The translations under genes and the position numbers were made by a program. Positions 6,031-8,732 of a DNA stretch of 8,732 nucleotides are shown here, piece after piece. The DNA lies in contig JACCYC010000275.1 in assembly GCA_013696665.1 (NCBI GenBank), positions 1 through 8,732 on the forward strand, read 5' to 3'. Below the pieces are notes generated by a model. The model saw only the letters and a list, made by a program, of their open reading frames with translations, searched no databases and had not been told where the DNA came from. The stretch is from Burkholderiaceae bacterium (lineage in GTDB: Bacteria > Pseudomonadota > Gammaproteobacteria > Burkholderiales > Burkholderiaceae_F). Numbering within the stretch: the first letter of the stretch is position 1; each line of letters starts with the position of its first letter.

Positions 6031-6075
6031 AAGGGCGCGAAGTTTATCATCGCCGGCAGTCATGCGGCAGGGTGA
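6031..6075 (-). promoter_or_regulatory. Possible promoter for tRNA-Arg and the lipoprotein
   Basis: Just upstream of the tRNA the minus strand reads GATGATAAAC, a plausible -10 region about a dozen bases before the mature tRNA 5' end. A TTCACC further up could serve as a weak -35, but at 19-base spacing or more. Part of it overlaps the 3' end of the small hypothetical gene. The motif match is poor, so this is tentative. Confidence 0.25.
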
Positions 6076-6260
6076 ACCGAAGCGTTCAACGCCGCTGCGA
6101 GCGCGGCGTCACCGTCCACCAGGTCTTCCCACTTCAGCTCGATGCCTTTTTGGTGACCTTTTTCAGTCAGCTTCAGACCCAATGGCCCAAGCGTTAACGT
6201 GAATGGCTTGTCCTTGATCACCAGAGCGCGTTTCAATTCCTTATCGAGGGTCGTAGCCAT
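6060..6260 (-). CDS. Small hypothetical protein downstream of ligD
   Basis: This 66-residue soluble protein has a charged N-terminal helix (TLDKELKRALVIKDK), a short hydrophobic core with GPLGLKLTEKGHQKG, and an acidic-then-alanine-rich C terminus. No signal peptide, membrane segment or metal motif is seen. A good Shine-Dalgarno (AGGAAG, in AGGAAGAAGAG) overlaps the ligD stop codon, and the ATG is 9 bases after it, so it is translated from the ligD transcript. This placement makes it a real gene, and a role linked to LigD is possible but unproven. I do not recognise a named family. Confidence 0.75.
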   Translation of the reverse strand: MATTLDKELKRALVIKDKPFTLTLGPLGLKLTEKGHQKGIELKWEDLVDGDAALAAALNASVHPAA

Positions 6261-6269
6261 CTCTTCTTC

Positions 6270-8732
6270 CTAACGTCCGAGGATCTGTGCTGCTCGCTTG
6301 ATCGTTTGCCGTGTCGACTTGTATTGCGCCCATGGGTCCACCCTCATCTTTTCAACGCGAGCAAGTGCATTGGTGATATTCCAGAGGGCGGCGCTCTCGA
6401 GCTTCTCAAGCTCTTCCCACGCCAGGGGAATTGAAACGCCGAGTCCCGGACGTGCCCGGGCGGAGAAGGCAGCAGCTGTCGTCGCACCGCGACCATTGCG
6501 CAGGTAATCGATAAAAATCCGGCCCACGCGGTTTGCGGGGCCGCTCTTCGCAACAAACCGTTGCGGCACCGTGCGCGCCAGATGCACGACCACCGCCTCG
6601 GAAAAGTCTTTGACTTCGTCCCAGTTCGAAGTGGGCGTGAGCGGAACGACGATGTGCAAGCCTTTGCCGCCGCTAGTCTTCAAAAATGCCTTTAACTTGA
6701 GTTCGTCAAGAAATGCCTTGGTCAGCATCGCGCCCTCAACCACCTGCTGCCATTGCACGCCCTCACCGGGATCGAGATCGAACAGCAATCGGTCTGGGTT
6801 CTCGATCGACTTTGTAGTTGCGTTCCAGGTGTGAAACTCGATCACGTTCAGCTGCGCAGCCTGCACCAGCGCCTGCGCTGTTCCAACTTCGAGCATTGGC
6901 GGATGGTCGGGCAAAAAAGCCGGATCAAGCTCGTTGATGCCGGGGATGCGCAACGTATCGACGTGCTTTTGAAAGAACAACTGGCCCGCGATTCCGCTGG
7001 GGCCACGTACCAGCGAGGTCGGACGGCTTTTCAAATGCGGCAACATGGTCTGGGCAATGCTTTCGTAATAGCGAACCAGGTCGAGCTTGGTCAGGCCTGT
7101 GCTCTGATCGATGACGCGCTCACCGTGGCTGATTTTGATACCGCCCGCGGTCGGCGGGAGCTGCTTGGGCGCAGGTTGTGCAGCGCGGGTTGATGTCGCC
7201 ACTTTCTCAGCTACTTTCTTAGCTACTTTTCCAGTAACCGTCTTAGCCTCGACACTATCGGTGCGATCCGCAGAAGCGGGTGCAACGGCTTGTTCGCGCG
7301 TGATACTGCCCGGAGGCTTGTCGGTACGCAGGCCATGAAATACCGAGTGCCGTATCCGCCCGTCGTCAGTCCACTCGCCAAACGATACTTCGGCGACCAG
7401 CTTTGGCTTTACCCAATGGCCTTTGACGCCGGTAGGCAATTTATGAAACGGCGCCTGGCTCGAACTCAGCGCAGCGAGCTGCCCTTTCAGTTGCACCAGC
7501 GTCTTGTCGTCAAAACCGGTGCCGACGTTGCCGGCATACGTCAGCTCCCCCTGCTCGTCGTGCACGCCTAACAACAGCGAGCCCAGGCCGCTGCGCGTGC
7601 CGCGCGGATCGGTGTAACCGCCGATCACGAATTCCTGCCGCCGCGTGCACTTGAGCTTGATCCAGCTTGGTGATCGCGTCGACGTGTAGCGCGCATCCGC
7701 GCGCTTTCCAATGACACCCTCCAGCCGCAACCTACAAGCCGCTTCCAGAAGTGAACCTGCATCCGCTTCGAATTCCTCGCTGAACACAATCAGCCCCGAG
7801 GTGTTCGAACTGAGGATTTTTTTCAGCAATGCGCGGCGCTCGCGCACCGGAACATCGCGCAGGTCATGACCGGCAAAATACGGAAGGTCAAACAGAAAGT
7901 AGTGAATGTTCTGCGTGGCCGAGGTATCGAAGGCATTCTGCAGCGATTGAAAATTGGTGCGTCCATCGCCTGCAGGAATGACAATTTCGCCGTCGAGCCA
8001 CCCCCCGGGTAGGCCAAGTTCCGCAACCGCTTGCGCCAGATGTTTGAGCTTGGACGTCCAATCGTGTCCGTTGCGTGTAAACAGCCGAACGTCATCGCCA
8101 TCGACGCGCGTCACGATGCGGTAGCCGTCAAACTTGATTTCGTAGATCCATTCTCCGTTCTTCGGAACAGATTCCGTCAGCGTTGCGAGCTGCGGCGACA
8201 GAGACAGGGGCAGTTTGGCCGGACGCGCACCCCCCGGAAGCACCTCGCTGAACGAAGACGCCGATGCAACAATCGGGTGCGACTCGGCCTTCAGCGCCTT
8301 GACCGGCCGCGCGTGTGCGCGCGCGGCCTCGGTCCGCGCGGCATTCACACTGTCAGGGAGTGCCTCGGTGACGTCATACTCCGCCGCCGCCCGCGCCGTT
8401 CCGTCCCGCTCCTTGATCAATAACCAAGGCTCCTGTTTCTCGCCGCGGCCGCGCATGCGGACAAGATTCCAGCGACCGTTCAACTTTTCGCCTTTCAATT
8501 CGAACTTGAGCTTTCCCTGGCGATAGCCTTCATGCGGATCGTCAGCTGGAATCCAGACACCGCGATCCCAAACGATGACAGTGCCCGCGCCGTACTGGCC
8601 TTTGGGAATCACTCCCTCGAATGTCGCGTAGTCGAGCGGATGGTCTTCAACATGGACCGCCATACGCTTGTCAGCGGGATCCAGGCTCGGACCCTTCGGG
8701 ACGGCCCAGCTCTTCAGGGTGCCGTCAAGCTC
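6270..8732 (-). CDS. ligD: ATP-dependent DNA ligase LigD (5' end outside window)
   Basis: 820 residues are visible; an estimated 30-50 N-terminal residues lie past the window edge. LigD repairs double-strand breaks together with Ku in bacterial non-homologous end joining. The domains run phosphoesterase-ligase-polymerase, as in Pseudomonas. The 3'-phosphoesterase domain covers about residues 1-120 (ELDGTLKSWAVPKGPSLDP, HVEDHPLDYATFEGVIPKGQ). The ligase domain covers about 175-475, with the adenylated lysine in motif KFDGYR at K200 and motif IV LEGVIGKR. A Lys/Ala-rich linker (about 497-515) follows. The primase-like polymerase domain occupies about 530-810, with metal-binding aspartates in FDLDPGEG (D652, D654) and IDYLRN (D742) and a SGGKGLH motif. 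An ATG at 8663 is internal, since homologous sequence continues upstream to the edge. Ku is not in the window; it may lie beyond 8732 or elsewhere. The visible sequence is intact with no missing key residue. Confidence 0.97.
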   Translation of the reverse strand, partial: ELDGTLKSWAVPKGPSLDPADKRMAVHVEDHPLDYATFEGVIPKGQYGAGTVIVWDRGVWIPADDPHEGYRQGKLKFELKGEKLNGRWNLVRMRGRGEKQEPWLLIKERDGTARAAAEYDVTEALPDSVNAARTEAARAHARPVKALKAESHPIVASASSFSEVLPGGARPAKLPLSLSPQLATLTESVPKNGEWIYEIKFDGYRIVTRVDGDDVRLFTRNGHDWTSKLKHLAQAVAELGLPGGWLDGEIVIPAGDGRTNFQSLQNAFDTSATQNIHYFLFDLPYFAGHDLRDVPVRERRALLKKILSSNTSGLIVFSEEFEADAGSLLEAACRLRLEGVIGKRADARYTSTRSPSWIKLKCTRRQEFVIGGYTDPRGTRSGLGSLLLGVHDEQGELTYAGNVGTGFDDKTLVQLKGQLAALSSSQAPFHKLPTGVKGHWVKPKLVAEVSFGEWTDDGRIRHSVFHGLRTDKPPGSITREQAVAPASADRTDSVEAKTVTGKVAKKVAEKVATSTRAAQPAPKQLPPTAGGIKISHGERVIDQSTGLTKLDLVRYYESIAQTMLPHLKSRPTSLVRGPSGIAGQLFFQKHVDTLRIPGINELDPAFLPDHPPMLEVGTAQALVQAAQLNVIEFHTWNATTKSIENPDRLLFDLDPGEGVQWQQVVEGAMLTKAFLDELKLKAFLKTSGGKGLHIVVPLTPTSNWDEVKDFSEAVVVHLARTVPQRFVAKSGPANRVGRIFIDYLRNGRGATTAAAFSARARPGLGVSIPLAWEELEKLESAALWNITNALARVEKMRVDPWAQYKSTRQTIKRAAQILGR

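Noticed and set aside
7195..7240. Short near-repeats (CTACTTTC-type) within ligD
   Set aside because: They encode the Lys/Ala/Val linker between the ligase and polymerase domains, so this is low-complexity coding sequence and not a separate repeat element.

Overview
The window looks like a chromosomal segment of a GC-rich betaproteobacterium, most likely from the Burkholderiales. This rests on base composition, the LigD domain order (phosphoesterase-ligase-polymerase) and the gene styles; no 16S or other strong marker is present, so the placement is an inference. Nearly everything is on the minus strand. Only the first 272 bases carry plus-strand genes.

Left edge (1-272, plus strand): the last 25 codons of an unidentified gene, then a 61-residue protein with two membrane segments. 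It converges on the minus-strand cluster with 16 bases between the stop codons.

Main cluster (5122 down to 289, minus strand). In transcription order: a first TauE/SafE-type permease (5122-4400); a cysteine-dioxygenase-like thiol dioxygenase broken by a one-base frameshift (4288-3705); a divergent ketopantoate-hydroxymethyltransferase (PanB)-like enzyme (3547-2678); a second TauE/SafE permease (2668-1907); and a fusion of a GcvT aminomethyltransferase with a GcvH-like domain (1839-289). In the GcvH part, the position of the lipoyl-carrying lysine is arginine (R439). No gcvP or stand-alone gcvH is visible. Upstream of the first permease lies a frameshifted remnant of a pyruvate carboxylase subunit B / oxaloacetate decarboxylase alpha-type gene (about 5385-5172). 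A thiol dioxygenase next to two sulfite-exporter-family permeases suggests organosulfur oxidation with export of sulfite or a sulfonate. The two folate-linked families (PanB and GcvT) share 5,10-methylene-tetrahydrofolate. I infer a catabolic module for a sulfur compound that also yields a one-carbon unit. The substrate is unknown, and in this strain the module appears to be decaying.

Right part (8732 down to 5586, minus strand): an ATP-dependent DNA ligase LigD for non-homologous end joining (5' end outside the window), a small hypothetical protein 9 bases after it, a tRNA-Arg(ACG) with encoded CCA, a small lipoprotein with a short collagen-like Gly-X-Y tract starting only 27 bases after the tRNA, and a strong intrinsic terminator. 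About 200 bases between that terminator and the carboxylase remnant hold nothing I can recognise.
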